39,463 nucleotides of DNA from an uncultured Bacteroidales bacterium (GTDB lineage: Bacteria; Bacteroidota; Bacteroidia; Bacteroidales; Bacteroidaceae): assembly GCA_902773055.1 (NCBI GenBank), contig CACYCZ010000104.1:1-39463 (forward strand). The letters run 5' to 3'. Under the pieces are notes generated by a model. That model had not been told where the DNA came from. It did no database searches and saw only the letters and a program-made list of their open reading frames with translations. The position numbers and the translations under genes are program-made. Shown piece by piece: positions 7,848-15,456 of the stretch; the stretch's first letter is position 1, and every line of letters begins with the position of its first letter.

Positions 7848-9188
7848 ATGAAAACCATTTGTTTGTATTTTGAACTGCATCAGAATATTCATCTTAAGCG
7901 TTATCGTTTTTTTGATATAGGTTCTGACCATTATTATTATGATGATTATGAGAATGAGCGCAGTATCGTGGAAACAGCTAATAATTCTTATATTCCGGCC
8001 TTGAATGCACTGATAGAGATGGCAGAGGAGAATCAAGGCTTTTTTAAATGTGCTATATCCTTGTCAGGGTGCTCAATAGAACTTTTGGAAACGCATGCGC
8101 CACAGGTAATAGGATTGTTGATAAAACTGGTCCATACAGGATGCTGTGAGATAGTTGCTGAGCCTTATTCTCACGGATTGGCTTCCTTGGGAAATGAATC
8201 AGCCTTTCGTGCCGAAGTGAATCATCTTTGTGAGAAAGTGGAAGGCCTGTTTGGTGTTAAGCCGACCGTGTTTAGGAATTCTTGCTCAATATACAGTGAT
8301 GAGATAGGGCGTATGGTTTATGAGATGGGTTTTAAAGGAATGTTGACGGAAGGTGCCAAGCACATACTTGGGTGGAAAAGTCCGCATTTCCTTTATAATT
8401 GTGCAGAGGCTTCTTCGCTTAAATTGTTGTTGCGCGACAATCGTTTGTCGGAAGATATTAGTTTCCGTTTTGCAGATTCTAATTGGTCAGAGTATCCGCT
8501 CATGGCAGATAAATATATGGATTGGATAGCCCAACTGCCCGAAGATGAAAAACTGGTAAATCTCTTTATGGAACTTTGTGCGTTAGGTGTATTCCAACCA
8601 CTGTCATCAAATATTTTGGACTTTTTTAAGGCGATACCGAATGAGGCCCAAAAACGCGGCGTCAAATTTGCCACTCCATCAGAAATTTGTAAAAAAATGA
8701 AACCGGTAGGAGCCATTCATGTGACGGATCCTATTTCTTGGGTGGATGAAGAACGTGACGTGAGTCCTTGGCTGGGTAATATAATGCAGCAAGAAGCTTT
8801 TGAAAAGTTATATAGTATTGCTGATAGGGTCTTGGTATGTAATGACCGACGCTTGTTGCAGGATTGGGATTATTTACAGGCTACAAATAATTTCCGTTTC
8901 ATGTCAACAAAGCATGGTTCGGAAAATGCATATAGAGGAATATATGATACAGCTTATGATGCATTTACCAATTATATGAATATTATTGGTGACTATATTA
9001 CGCGTGTAAATAATTTGTATCCCGATTTGGAAAATGAGGAGATTTCTCCACTGATGATGATTATTCGTAATCAAGAGGATGAATTGAATCGTAAGAATAG
9101 AGAAATTGCACATCTCCAAAAAACATTGGAATTGCTGAAAGGTAAGTCAAAGGCTAAAGCTTCTAAGCCGAAGGGTAAAAAAATATAA
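7848..9188 (+). CDS. GH57 alpha-amylase-like protein with altered catalytic residues
   Basis: The 446-residue protein aligns by eye with bacterial GH57 alpha-amylases: YFELHQNIHLKRYRFFDIG (motif 1 HQ), CCEIVAEPYSHGL (motif 2), FRNSCSIYSDEIG (motif 3) and NLFMELCALGVFQ (motif 4). In active members motif 3 reads FRNTELIYS with the nucleophile Glu, and motif 4 contains MDYETFG with the acid Asp. Here the nucleophile position is Cys146 and the acid position Glu242, and the surrounding YETF is lost. The fold appears intact and the gene is uninterrupted, so I infer a glucan-binding or regulatory pseudoenzyme. A coiled coil (about 400-435) and a Lys-rich tail end the protein. There is no signal peptide. 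It is the third gene of the glycogen operon. Confidence 0.85.
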   Translation: MKTICLYFELHQNIHLKRYRFFDIGSDHYYYDDYENERSIVETANNSYIPALNALIEMAEENQGFFKCAISLSGCSIELLETHAPQVIGLLIKLVHTGCCEIVAEPYSHGLASLGNESAFRAEVNHLCEKVEGLFGVKPTVFRNSCSIYSDEIGRMVYEMGFKGMLTEGAKHILGWKSPHFLYNCAEASSLKLLLRDNRLSEDISFRFADSNWSEYPLMADKYMDWIAQLPEDEKLVNLFMELCALGVFQPLSSNILDFFKAIPNEAQKRGVKFATPSEICKKMKPVGAIHVTDPISWVDEERDVSPWLGNIMQQEAFEKLYSIADRVLVCNDRRLLQDWDYLQATNNFRFMSTKHGSENAYRGIYDTAYDAFTNYMNIIGDYITRVNNLYPDLENEEISPLMMIIRNQEDELNRKNREIAHLQKTLELLKGKSKAKASKPKGKKI

Positions 9189-9208
9189 AAAGTTCCAGAA
9201 CTGTTTTT

Positions 9209-9254
9209 AAAGGCTAAAAGATCAGATGAGACATGCTGATATTTAGTCTTTTTT
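9209..9254 (+). terminator. Terminator between convergent genes
   Basis: An imperfect stem (GGCTAAAAGATCAG with CTGATATTTAGTC, one side bulge and G-U pairs) is followed by TTTTTTA on the plus strand. It closes the glycogen operon and runs into the last codons of the TPR gene on the other strand. Confidence 0.5.
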
Positions 9255-11264
9255 ACTTGTGTTGTTTTTTTGCTTGCGAAAATGCTTGATGAGACTGTAG
9301 GCAGAGTATAGTCCGTGTTCGCCAGCTTTGCTGAGATCAGAAAAACCTTGCTGCATGTTGCCGTTCTGTATGTTTAGGATTCCCTTATTATAATAAGCTT
9401 CTCCTAAAGTATTGTTAAGTTGTAATGCACTGTTAAAATCCTGCAAGGCTTTTTCCGCATTTTTAATGCGGGCATATAGACACCCTCTGTTGTAAAAGAG
9501 GTAAGGACAGGTGTCATCGGCCATGATGGCGGCTGTAATATCTTGGATTGCAGATTTGATAAGAATGTTGTATTCTTCAACATTCATGTTGCCGGCATCG
9601 GCCTTTTTCTTTTCTGCTGAAGGGTATTGCAGGTTGATTTCTGCTTGGCGTGCTTTCAGATTTGCACGGAGGAAAAGGGCTCCGACATGGTCGGGAGCAT
9701 ATTTAATCGCCTTGTCTAGACCAGTCATAGCATCGATGTAGTTTCTCTCAGCAGCGAGATATACGGCATGATAGAAATGCAGTTGTGCTGCATCTTTGTG
9801 TGTAGATATCAGGTCAACAACTCTAGCATCTTCCTTGTGGATAATATCAATGTCTGTGATGTCGGTCTGTGCTTCGTAGGTGGAAAGGTAGAGAGGATAA
9901 TATAATTCTTTAGTGACATTAATGCGTTCAACAAAGGCTGCATAATTGTAGTGCTTGGATAGACCGTTGTCAACTTTTGAAAATGTAAATATAAACATCG
10001 GTTGCAGTTCTACTGCGACATTACGGTTTTGGATTCGTCCCCGATAGTCGTTGGAATAGAATTTAGCCAAATTATTTTCATCATTTTCAACAACGAGTTT
10101 TTCATAGTCATCAATATTTTGTTCTTTTTGTTTGCGTGTAGCTTTTGTAGTCTTCTTTTTTGTGCCAAAGGCTTCGTCTAATTTGGCTATGTAGACTTTT
10201 CTCTCATCAGCGACAGCGTGTTTAGTGTCTCCGATGGCGCGATAGCAGCGGGCGCGGTTTATATATCCTGTCAAGAAATTGGGGTATTGCTCAATGACAG
10301 TGGTATAGTCGCGAATGGCAGTATGGTAGTTGCCTGTCAATTCGGACAGGGTAGCTCTGTTAAAGAGAGCCAATCTGTCGTTAGGTTCTTTTTTCAAGAC
10401 GAAGTCAAAGTCTGTGATCGCTGCATTGTTTTCTCCAACCTGCATGCGGAGTAATCCTCGGTTGTAGTGACCGAGGTAACTATCAGGATTGATGTCTAGC
10501 GAAATGTCATAATCATCCATTGCTCCTCGCAGATTATTTTGTTTGTAACGTGCAAGTGCTCTATTAAGGTAGAAACTTGATTCTTTTGGCTTTTGGATAA
10601 TGGCTTTGTCGTATGCGGCTTCAGCTTCAGCGTAGAAATTGCGTTGTAGTAGAAGCTGGGCTTTAGCCGACCAAGCATCAACTTCATATGGGCTGATTTC
10701 AATAGCTTTGTTCAATAGGGTATCAGCAGCGATAGTGTCTTTGCGTTGTACGGCGATTTGAGCTTTTAGAATATAGCAGCGTGCATACTTTGGCCATTTC
10801 TCAATCATTGTGTCTAGCATGAGATCTGCTCTTTCCAGACTATCCAATTGGGTTTCACATAGTACCATGTTGGACCAAATATCGCGATTCTCAACTTCCA
10901 TGCTAATAAGTTTGCGATAGTCTATTATAGCTTTTTCATATTGTTCAGTCATGATGTAGTTGATTGCACGCAACTTGTAGGTATCATCAATGAACGGATC
11001 GCGTTCAATGGAAGCATTGCAATCTTCTATGGACCCTGTGTAGTCTTCCAGGTAATATTTGGCAATGGCCCGATAGAAATAAGGTTCGTAAAGGTATGCT
11101 TTGGCCTGTATGGCTTGGTTGAAGTATTGGATTGACAAAGCATAGTCTTCATAATAGAGCGCATTGCGTCCTATGGTGATGACTCCGTCGGTATTGGTCT
11201 GACCGAATAAACCGGCTGGTATGAATGTAGTGATGATAAAGGATATGAAAAGGAGATATCTCAC
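9243..11264 (-). CDS. Secreted tetratricopeptide repeat protein
   Basis: The 673-residue protein has a signal peptide (about 1-22, ending AGLFGQ) and two TPR blocks, roughly residues 25-345 and 490-660, with repeats such as AEAAYDKAIIQKPKESSFYLNRALARY and GEAYYNKGILNIQNGN shown here only in part. Between them is a less repetitive segment with a Lys-rich stretch (TKKKTTKATRKQK) and a beta-like region. TPR arrays bind proteins; it probably acts in the periplasm or outer membrane as a scaffold. The start is a GTG at 11264 that overlaps the TGA of def (GTGA), so the two are translationally coupled. The order ruvX-def-TPR is conserved in Bacteroidetes. No specific partner can be named. Confidence 0.88.
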   Translation of the reverse strand: MRYLLFISFIITTFIPAGLFGQTNTDGVITIGRNALYYEDYALSIQYFNQAIQAKAYLYEPYFYRAIAKYYLEDYTGSIEDCNASIERDPFIDDTYKLRAINYIMTEQYEKAIIDYRKLISMEVENRDIWSNMVLCETQLDSLERADLMLDTMIEKWPKYARCYILKAQIAVQRKDTIAADTLLNKAIEISPYEVDAWSAKAQLLLQRNFYAEAEAAYDKAIIQKPKESSFYLNRALARYKQNNLRGAMDDYDISLDINPDSYLGHYNRGLLRMQVGENNAAITDFDFVLKKEPNDRLALFNRATLSELTGNYHTAIRDYTTVIEQYPNFLTGYINRARCYRAIGDTKHAVADERKVYIAKLDEAFGTKKKTTKATRKQKEQNIDDYEKLVVENDENNLAKFYSNDYRGRIQNRNVAVELQPMFIFTFSKVDNGLSKHYNYAAFVERINVTKELYYPLYLSTYEAQTDITDIDIIHKEDARVVDLISTHKDAAQLHFYHAVYLAAERNYIDAMTGLDKAIKYAPDHVGALFLRANLKARQAEINLQYPSAEKKKADAGNMNVEEYNILIKSAIQDITAAIMADDTCPYLFYNRGCLYARIKNAEKALQDFNSALQLNNTLGEAYYNKGILNIQNGNMQQGFSDLSKAGEHGLYSAYSLIKHFRKQKNNTSKKD

Positions 11265-11824
11265 TTCTTTTTTATTGTCTTGACTTTATAAGAGCAGCGT
11301 GCTTTCCCTTTTAGGAAGTTGTTGATCTTGCTGAAGTTCATCTTGCGTCTGAAAGGGGATATCCTGTCAATGAAAACATGTCCCTCTAAGTGGTCAAATT
11401 CATGCTGCATGACGCGTGCGAGATATCCTTCAACCCACTCATCATGGTAGATGAAGTCATCATCGTAATATGTTACTCTGATTCTGTTGGGGCGTGTAAC
11501 ATCTTCAGAGATGCCAGGAAGACTGAGGCAACCTTCGCTGAGAGTCTCGGTTTCTTCACTGGTTTCAATGATATGTGGATTATAAAAAGCATGGTGGAAA
11601 CCTTTGTATTCAGGCAAATCATCCGAGATGATATCTAAGTCAATGACAACGACACGGATGGCTTTACCTATCTGTGGAGCTGCTAGCCCCACACCGCCTG
11701 AATGTTTTAGTGTGTCATACATATCCTGTGTGAGTGCTTGTATTGCCTCTTTGTCGGTGATGTCTATATCTTGGCTGATTTGGCGTAGTACGGGTTGACC
11801 GTAGATGTAAATAGGTAAAACCAT
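11261..11824 (-). CDS. def: Peptide deformylase
   Basis: Peptide deformylase removes the N-formyl group from new polypeptides in the cytoplasm. All three family motifs are present in the 187-residue product: GVGLAAPQIG (motif 1, about 45), EGCLSLPG (motif 2, metal-binding Cys) and QHEFDHLEG (motif 3, HExxH with two metal-binding His and the catalytic Glu). Length is normal. The basic C-terminal tail (CSYKVKTIKKK) is typical of Bacteroidetes forms. It lies 15 bases after ruvX and overlaps the TPR gene by four bases. Confidence 0.97.
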   Translation of the reverse strand: MVLPIYIYGQPVLRQISQDIDITDKEAIQALTQDMYDTLKHSGGVGLAAPQIGKAIRVVVIDLDIISDDLPEYKGFHHAFYNPHIIETSEETETLSEGCLSLPGISEDVTRPNRIRVTYYDDDFIYHDEWVEGYLARVMQHEFDHLEGHVFIDRISPFRRKMNFSKINNFLKGKARCSYKVKTIKKK

Positions 11825-11839
11825 AATAGAATGTTGTAT

Positions 11840-12265
11840 TTATATATTTTTATTTCTTTTTTCTTCCATATATGATTGCAGGATGATCGTGGCACTGATC
11901 TCGTCAACAAGTGCCTTGTTTTGTCTAGCCTTTTTCCCAATACCGCTGTCAATCATGGCACGATGTGCCAAAGCTGACGTAAAGCGCTCGTCATATTGCA
12001 CGATAGGCTTGCAGGGAAACTCCTGAGTTAATATTTTAATAAAGCGTTTAGTGCGGCAGGCATTTTCGGATGGGTCTCCTTTCATGGTCATAGGCATACC
12101 AATAACTATGCAATCTACTTCTTCTTTTGCAATGTAGTTTTTTAGGAAAACTAATAACTGAGAGGTGTTGACAGTTGTCAACCCTCCGGCAATAATCTGC
12201 AAGGAATCTGTTACAGCTATTCCTGTGCGCTTTGCTCCGTAGTCAATAGCTAAAATTCTACCCAT
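11840..12265 (-). CDS. ruvX: Putative pre-16S rRNA nuclease / Holliday junction resolvase-like YqgF
   Basis: The 141-residue YqgF family protein has an RNase H-like fold with the catalytic acids expected: Asp8 in ILAIDYGAKRTGIA, Glu in VQYDERFTSALA and Asp in KALVDEISA. In E. coli this family matures the 5' end of 16S rRNA. The ATG at 12265 is chosen because family members begin MxRILAIDYG; an upstream start at 12286 would add seven unconserved residues. It is the first gene of the ruvX-def-TPR cluster. Confidence 0.93.
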   Translation of the reverse strand: MGRILAIDYGAKRTGIAVTDSLQIIAGGLTTVNTSQLLVFLKNYIAKEEVDCIVIGMPMTMKGDPSENACRTKRFIKILTQEFPCKPIVQYDERFTSALAHRAMIDSGIGKKARQNKALVDEISATIILQSYMEEKRNKNI

Positions 12266-12345
12266 GCCAGCTTCTTGTGAATGCAAAAATACGATTTTTG
12301 TGCCGATGGAGGCTACTTGGATGTAAGAAAACTTGTGGGGAACGC

Positions 12346-12594
12346 TTAATGCAGTAGTTTGAATACAGAGAAGACTCCTTTCAGCAGTTTGAAAGTGTAG
12401 TTGGCCGTGGATAAGGTATTAAAGAGTGATTTTATAGGAGTCTGAGGTTTTAAATTGCCTTTTTGCAGAGGACTGAGCAGGGCTGTTGAATAGATTTTAA
12501 TCAGTTGCTTCTCCTTGCGTAGATTCTGCAGAGCCTCTCTTTTCTGTTGATGTATAGATATAAAGGCTGAACTGTCTCTAGAGATTTTCTTCAT
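12346..12594 (-). CDS. Small basic protein downstream of the holin-like gene
   Basis: The 82-residue, Lys/Gln-rich product has a helical first half (QQKREALQNLRKEKQLIKIY) and a hydrophobic end (FKLLKGVFSVFKLLH). I do not recognise a named family. It overlaps the 3' end of the holin-like gene by 17 bases and is the third member of the YtxH-holin cluster; such clusters often end with a small membrane-associated protein of this kind in Bacteroidetes. It probably works with them at the inner membrane, but this is inference from position only. Confidence 0.65.
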   Translation of the reverse strand: MKKISRDSSAFISIHQQKREALQNLRKEKQLIKIYSTALLSPLQKGNLKPQTPIKSLFNTLSTANYTFKLLKGVFSVFKLLH

Positions 12595-12952
12595 TGTTGT
12601 CGGGTTGCTGGGAATCTAATAGAATGTTGGAGAAAAATTTTGTCAAGGGATCAACTATCCAAGGCTTTCGCATCCAAAAGATAATAAAGCAGGTCAGAAT
12701 AAATAAACATGAAATGGAACCATAAGCAAAACATGCATTTCCTGTCCATGTTTCAATGGCAGCTGCAATTGTCAATGCTATAAAAATTACAGCGATGATG
12801 CTGATGACGAAAATTACTGCACCAATAATTAAAGCCGTAAGTAGTATAGTTAATTTTTCGGTAAGGTCAAGCTGAATATAGGTCCGTTGGTATCCAAGGT
12901 ATCGTTTGAGTGATTCCGCCAACCTTACAATAACATCTGTAGTGGTCTCCAT
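12578..12952 (-). CDS. Holin-superfamily-like inner membrane protein (phage holin family / DUF1469 type)
   Basis: The 124-residue protein has a soluble N-terminal helix (about 1-35), two closely spaced membrane helices (about 36-62 and 68-92) and a short cytosolic tail with MRKPWIVDPLTKFF. This is the pattern of chromosomal PF07332 'phage holin family' proteins, which in Bacteroidetes are housekeeping membrane proteins of unknown job and are not part of a prophage; there are no phage genes nearby. It lies between the YtxH gene and the small basic protein. A perfect 17-bp hairpin lies directly upstream. Confidence 0.8.
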   Translation of the reverse strand: METTTDVIVRLAESLKRYLGYQRTYIQLDLTEKLTILLTALIIGAVIFVISIIAVIFIALTIAAAIETWTGNACFAYGSISCLFILTCFIIFWMRKPWIVDPLTKFFSNILLDSQQPDNNEENL

Positions 12953-12981
12953 TGCTTTTTCAAGTTTATTTTGAGCATAAC

Positions 12982-13029
12982 TTTACATCTGAGAAATAGT
13001 AAATAAGGAGCATATTTCTCAGATGTAAA
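12982..13029. repeat. Perfect 17-bp inverted repeat between ytxH-like and holin-like genes
   Basis: TTTACATCTGAGAAATA (12982-12998) is exactly complementary to 13013-13029, with a 14-base loop. It occupies most of the 98-base space between the two minus-strand genes and has no T-run on the minus strand. It may be an attenuator or processing site. Confidence 0.85.
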
Positions 13030-13050
13030 ATTGTGCTTGAGGAGTACGAC

Positions 13051-13257
13051 TTAGTCTTCAGTTTTGAGCTCGTCTGTTATGTCATCAACGAGGTTTTCCA
13101 TTTCTTTGCGGTTGAGCTTTATGCCTCTAGCCTTGATGGCTTCGGCAATACGTGCACGCACCTCTGAACCTTTTTCTGGAGTGAAGAGGACTCCAATACC
13201 TAAACCGATAACAACACCACCTAAGACGGCAGCAAAAATATTTATACCATTTCTCAT
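13051..13257 (-). CDS. YtxH-domain membrane protein
   Basis: The 68-residue product starts with one hydrophobic, Gly-rich segment (IFAAVLGGVVIGLGIGVLFT, about 6-25) followed directly by PEKGSEVRARIAEAIKARG, the PxKGxExR hallmark of YtxH-like proteins, and an acidic amphipathic end. YtxH proteins are small stress-related inner-membrane proteins in Firmicutes; the role in Bacteroidetes is not known. It leads the cluster with the holin-like gene and has a promoter box at 13281-13288. Confidence 0.85.
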   Translation of the reverse strand: MRNGINIFAAVLGGVVIGLGIGVLFTPEKGSEVRARIAEAIKARGIKLNRKEMENLVDDITDELKTED

Positions 13258-13280
13258 ATTACATTAGTTTTTTTCAACGC

Positions 13281-13288
13281 CAAACTTA
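13281..13288 (-). promoter_or_regulatory. -7 box of the ytxH-like gene
   Basis: The minus strand reads TAAGTTTG, matching TAnnTTTG, 23 bases before the ATG at 13257. Confidence 0.6.
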
Positions 13289-13413
13289 CATATTTTTTTG
13301 TTAGTAGAGATAAAATCTGCGTTAAAAAAACGGAAAATAGATAAAATTCATTATTAATGATGTTTTTTTGTCTTTTTTTTAGTTTTTTGTTTCTGTATAT
13401 GAAATAGAAATCG

Positions 13414-13421
13414 TAAATTTG
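13414..13421 (+). promoter_or_regulatory. -7 box of the SPOR lipoprotein gene
   Basis: TAAATTTG matches TAnnTTTG 26 bases before the ATG at 13448; a TTTG lies at 13386-13389, slightly further than the usual spacing. Confidence 0.6.
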
Positions 13422-13447
13422 TACAAAATAACAAACTTAATATTTCT

Positions 13448-13954
13448 ATGTTTACCAAGAAAATGAATAAAATTTCTATTTTGGCGCTGGCTTTTTGTGC
13501 AGTTGCCATGATGACTTCATGTAAGTCTCGTGAAAGTGCTTATAAAAAAGCATATGAAAAGGCACAGGCTCAGGCTGCCCAGACTCAACAGACAACCGTT
13601 GCTACTACAACTCCTGCAACGCAGAATGTTCAGATTGCTCCAGTTGCTACGCAGCCGCAGACTGTTGATGTTTCCAACGAACCAGTCCGCACTGAAAATG
13701 TCAGCCTTATCAGTGGCCCGGCTTTAAAGGCTTATAGTGTTGTTTGCGGTAGTTTTTCTTTGAAGACAAATGCTGAAGGGTTGCAGCAAACCTTGAAAGC
13801 TAAAGGTTATAATCCTTCAATTGTATATAATCCTAGCATCAAGTTTTATCGGGTAGCTGCAACTTCTTATGATGATAAGGTATCTGCAGTATCTTCTCGC
13901 AATCAGTTGCGTTCAACTTATCCTGATGCATGGCTGCTTTTGAGAGGTAAATAG
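13448..13954 (+). CDS. SPOR-domain lipoprotein
   Basis: The 168-residue precursor has a lipoprotein signal peptide with the lipidated Cys in MMTSCKS (about residue 25). A Gln/Thr/Ala-rich linker (about 35-85) leads to a C-terminal SPOR domain (about 95-168: AYSVVCGSFSLKTNAEGLQ, GYNPSIVYNPSIKFYRVAAT, AWLLLRGK). SPOR domains bind denuded peptidoglycan at division sites, so I infer an envelope role. Either ATG at 13448 or 13463 could be used; both keep the signal peptide. It is monocistronic, with a promoter box upstream and a strong terminator downstream. Confidence 0.9.
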   Translation: MFTKKMNKISILALAFCAVAMMTSCKSRESAYKKAYEKAQAQAAQTQQTTVATTTPATQNVQIAPVATQPQTVDVSNEPVRTENVSLISGPALKAYSVVCGSFSLKTNAEGLQQTLKAKGYNPSIVYNPSIKFYRVAATSYDDKVSAVSSRNQLRSTYPDAWLLLRGK

Positions 13955-13978
13955 TACATTTAAAATATTTTATTGTTG

Positions 13979-14009
13979 AGAGGATAATCAAGAGATTATC
14001 CTCTTTTTT
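13979..14009 (+). terminator. Strong terminator of the SPOR lipoprotein gene
   Basis: A perfect 11-bp stem (AGAGGATAATC, loop AAGA, GATTATCCTCT) is followed by a T-run. In the rest of the 347-base gap 13955-14301 only the hairpin at 14219-14256 stands out. Confidence 0.85.
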
Positions 14010-14218
14010 GTATGCAGTTTTTAGATGGTTGTTTTATTCAGATATATGATTTGTGAAAGATTTAAACGTATGTGATGATTTCCGACGTTCTCTTATTGTT
14101 TTTTAGGGCATCATATACTTTACTTCCTTATTAATTAGGTATTATGTGAACTGTTTCTTCCTTTTGAAGATGTGGTATGTCTTACCAGAAAATATAATAG
14201 GTGCTATTGGTATATGAA

Positions 14219-14256
14219 CTTAGTATCGCATTATCTATGGATAATGCGATACTAAG
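14219..14256. repeat. Perfect 17-bp hairpin downstream of asnA
   Basis: CTTAGTATCGCATTATC (14219-14235), loop TATG, then its exact complement at 14240-14256. It lies 46 bases after the asnA stop on the minus strand and is followed there by TTCATATACC, without a T-run. It probably ends or stabilises the asnA mRNA. Confidence 0.8.
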
Positions 14257-14301
14257 CCTGTTAAATAAAGTTACGATGTTGGCAATGATGCTGCAGTATG
14301 G

Positions 14302-15339
14302 TTAAATCAATGAGAATCCTAGTTCTTCACATTGCTTACGCATGTCTTCTGGCCATATGCTGGCTTGCACCTCCCCGATATGAGCCTTGTGCAGAAGGAG
14401 CATGCATAAACGCGATTGGCCGATACCACCACCTATGCTTAAGGGTAGTTCGTCGTTCATCAGTTTTTTGTGGAAATATAAGTTTAGGCGCTCTTGTTTT
14501 CCTGTTATGTCCAGTTGGTGCACTAATGCCTTTTTGTCAACTCTTATGCCCATTGAACTGAGTTCAAGGGCTTGGTTTAGAATACTGTTCCATACAAGCA
14601 AGTCTCCGTTCAGTCCATTCAATCCATTTTCTCCAGGTGTTGTCCAGTCATCATAGTCTGGTGCGCGTAGGTCATGTGGCATTCCGTCTCCCAGTTTATC
14701 TCCTATACCAATAATAAAGACGCTGCCTTTTTCCTTTGCAATCAAATTTTCTCTTTCTTTGGGCGATTTGTCAGGATACATCTGACGTAATTCTTCGGAG
14801 TGTATAAAGAAAATATCGTTTGCCAATATGGGGTCAAGCATGGTATATTGCTCGCATACATTGAATTCTGTACGGAGCATTGCCTTATATATGGATTTTA
14901 CAGTTTGTTTAAGATAGTCAATATTTCTTTGTTCAGGCAGTATAACTCTTTCCCAATCCCATTGATCTACATAGAGCGAATGAATATTGTCTAATTCTTC
15001 ATCAGCCCTGATGGCATTCATGTCTGTATATATGCCATATCCTGGTTTTATTTGTTGGGTAGCCAATGTCAGCCTTTTCCATTTGGCAAGTGAATGGACA
15101 ACCTCGGCTTTTTTGTCCCCCAGGTCTTTTATCGGGAAGGTAACGGCTCGCTCAACCCCATTAAGGTCATCATTGATACCCATGCCCTGTAGTACGAACA
15201 AAGGACCTGTGGTGCGGTGAAGTTTCAGTGCTGTTGAGAGATTTTGTTGAAAACACTCTTTGATTAGCTTGATAGCTAATTCATTTTGGTGTATATCTAA
15301 TAAAGGGATATAATTTATGGGAATACTTAATTGACTCAT
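14302..15339 (-). CDS. asnA: Aspartate-ammonia ligase
   Basis: AsnA makes asparagine from aspartate, ammonia and ATP (AMP-forming) in the cytoplasm, with a class II aminoacyl-tRNA synthetase-like fold. The 345-residue length fits the family, and the protein contains the expected GPLFVLQGMGINDDLNG, VVHSLAKWKR, YVDQWDWERV and SIGGGIGQSRLCMLLL segments (the last is the class II motif 3 Arg). The promoter box lies at 15362-15369. It is transcribed in the same direction as sprA-ruvA but has its own promoter. Confidence 0.97.
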   Translation of the reverse strand: MSQLSIPINYIPLLDIHQNELAIKLIKECFQQNLSTALKLHRTTGPLFVLQGMGINDDLNGVERAVTFPIKDLGDKKAEVVHSLAKWKRLTLATQQIKPGYGIYTDMNAIRADEELDNIHSLYVDQWDWERVILPEQRNIDYLKQTVKSIYKAMLRTEFNVCEQYTMLDPILANDIFFIHSEELRQMYPDKSPKERENLIAKEKGSVFIIGIGDKLGDGMPHDLRAPDYDDWTTPGENGLNGLNGDLLVWNSILNQALELSSMGIRVDKKALVHQLDITGKQERLNLYFHKKLMNDELPLSIGGGIGQSRLCMLLLHKAHIGEVQASIWPEDMRKQCEELGFSLI

Positions 15340-15361
15340 ATTCTAAATAATTATATTGTCG

Positions 15362-15369
15362 CAAAATTA
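15362..15369 (-). promoter_or_regulatory. -7 box of asnA
   Basis: The minus strand reads TAATTTTG (TAnnTTTG), 22 bases before the ATG at 15339. Confidence 0.55.
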
Positions 15370-15456
15370 CCTAAAATAATTCAATTTGTTAATATTTTAG
15401 TCTAAAAAAGTTGAATACGTATCAAAAAGGCAGGCCAACTGTTCGCTCTGTATAAA

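Noticed and set aside
11621-12345. A second RuvX start at 12286
   Set aside because: The seven extra residues are unconserved and family members begin at the MGRILAIDYG Met at 12265.
12578-12952. Holin-like protein as sign of a prophage
   Set aside because: No phage structural, lysis or integrase genes are near; this type occurs as a chromosomal gene beside YtxH in Bacteroidetes.
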